In this document: in pieces, positions 14,937 through 14,989 of the stretch
How positions within the stretch are numbered: the first letter of the stretch is position 1
How the letters are laid out: every line of letters starts with the position of its first letter
NCBI GenBank assembly: GCA_964586835.1
Contig: CAZPIC010000045.1
Span: 1 to 14,989, forward strand
Direction: 5' to 3'
Origin: CAZLYF01 sp964586835
Lineage (GTDB): Bacteria; Bacillota; Clostridia; Christensenellales; Aristaeellaceae
Length of the DNA: 14,989 nucleotides
Program-made: the position numbers and the translations under genes
The notes under the pieces: model-generated
The model's input: the letters and a program-made list of their open reading frames with translations, nothing else
The model's database searches: none
Told to the model about the DNA's origin: nothing

Positions 14937-14989
14937 TGTTATCCGCCAGTGATAATTTCACCCCTGTAACCCGCCAGTGAATCCTTCAC
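14937..14989. repeat. Tandem 28-bp repeat at the window edge, possible insertion-sequence end
   Basis: TGTTATCCGCCAGTGA (14937-14952) recurs as TGTAACCCGCCAGTGA (14965-14980), matching 14 of 16 bases at a 28-base period. Each copy is followed by a TCAC that can pair with its GTGA. Repeated short motifs behind a terminal TG resemble the ends of IS21-family elements, so an element could begin at 14937 and run past the window (inference from pattern only). Confidence 0.4.

Overview
The window is GC-rich bacterial DNA with short Shine-Dalgarno-led genes. Several promoters have a TTGACA box 17 bases from the -10. The gene content points to a Gram-positive, probably anaerobic Clostridia-like member of the Bacillota (inference): a LytR-CpsA-Psr (LCP) wall-polymer ligase, a peptidoglycan-binding phosphodiester glycosidase, an exported MsrA-MsrB fusion, an extracytoplasmic FMN-binding protein and a citrate lyase operon. 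No rRNA, tRNA, CRISPR array or complete mobile element was seen.

Left part (1-6000), all genes on the minus strand: a D-2-hydroxyacid dehydrogenase (375-1370), preceded by what looks like a decayed small reading frame (about 1387-1639). Next is a 622-residue membrane-anchored protein (1834-3702). It has a very long coiled coil, including eleven 28-residue repeats, and a C-terminal FMN-binding domain; a good promoter lies at 3745-3773. After a gene-poor gap of about 750 bases come an exported MsrAB methionine sulfoxide reductase (4455-5555) and an L-rhamnose mutarotase (5660-5986).

Middle part (6000-10500): another gene-poor gap, then two translationally coupled plus-strand genes, a nucleotidyltransferase (6802-7728) and an exported peptidoglycan-binding/NAGPA-type glycosidase (7725-8981). 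An LCP protein (9013-10401) runs towards them from the opposite side, from a perfect consensus promoter. Together these look like a small cell-surface glycopolymer module.

Right part (10500-14989): a compact plus-strand operon of citE, citF and a citX-citG fusion, joined by GTGA/ATGA-type overlaps. It encodes the citrate lyase beta and alpha subunits and the enzymes that make and attach the prosthetic group. The acyl-carrier subunit gene citD and the ligase gene citC are not beside it. A convergent HD-domain hydrolase gene (14268-14849) has a promoter overlapped by a perfect 14-base palindrome. The window ends in a tandem repeat that could be the end of an insertion sequence.

The most unusual item is the flavin-binding protein on a predicted stalk of about 70 nm. 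The other points for follow-up are the citD-less citrate lyase operon and the palindromic operator candidate.
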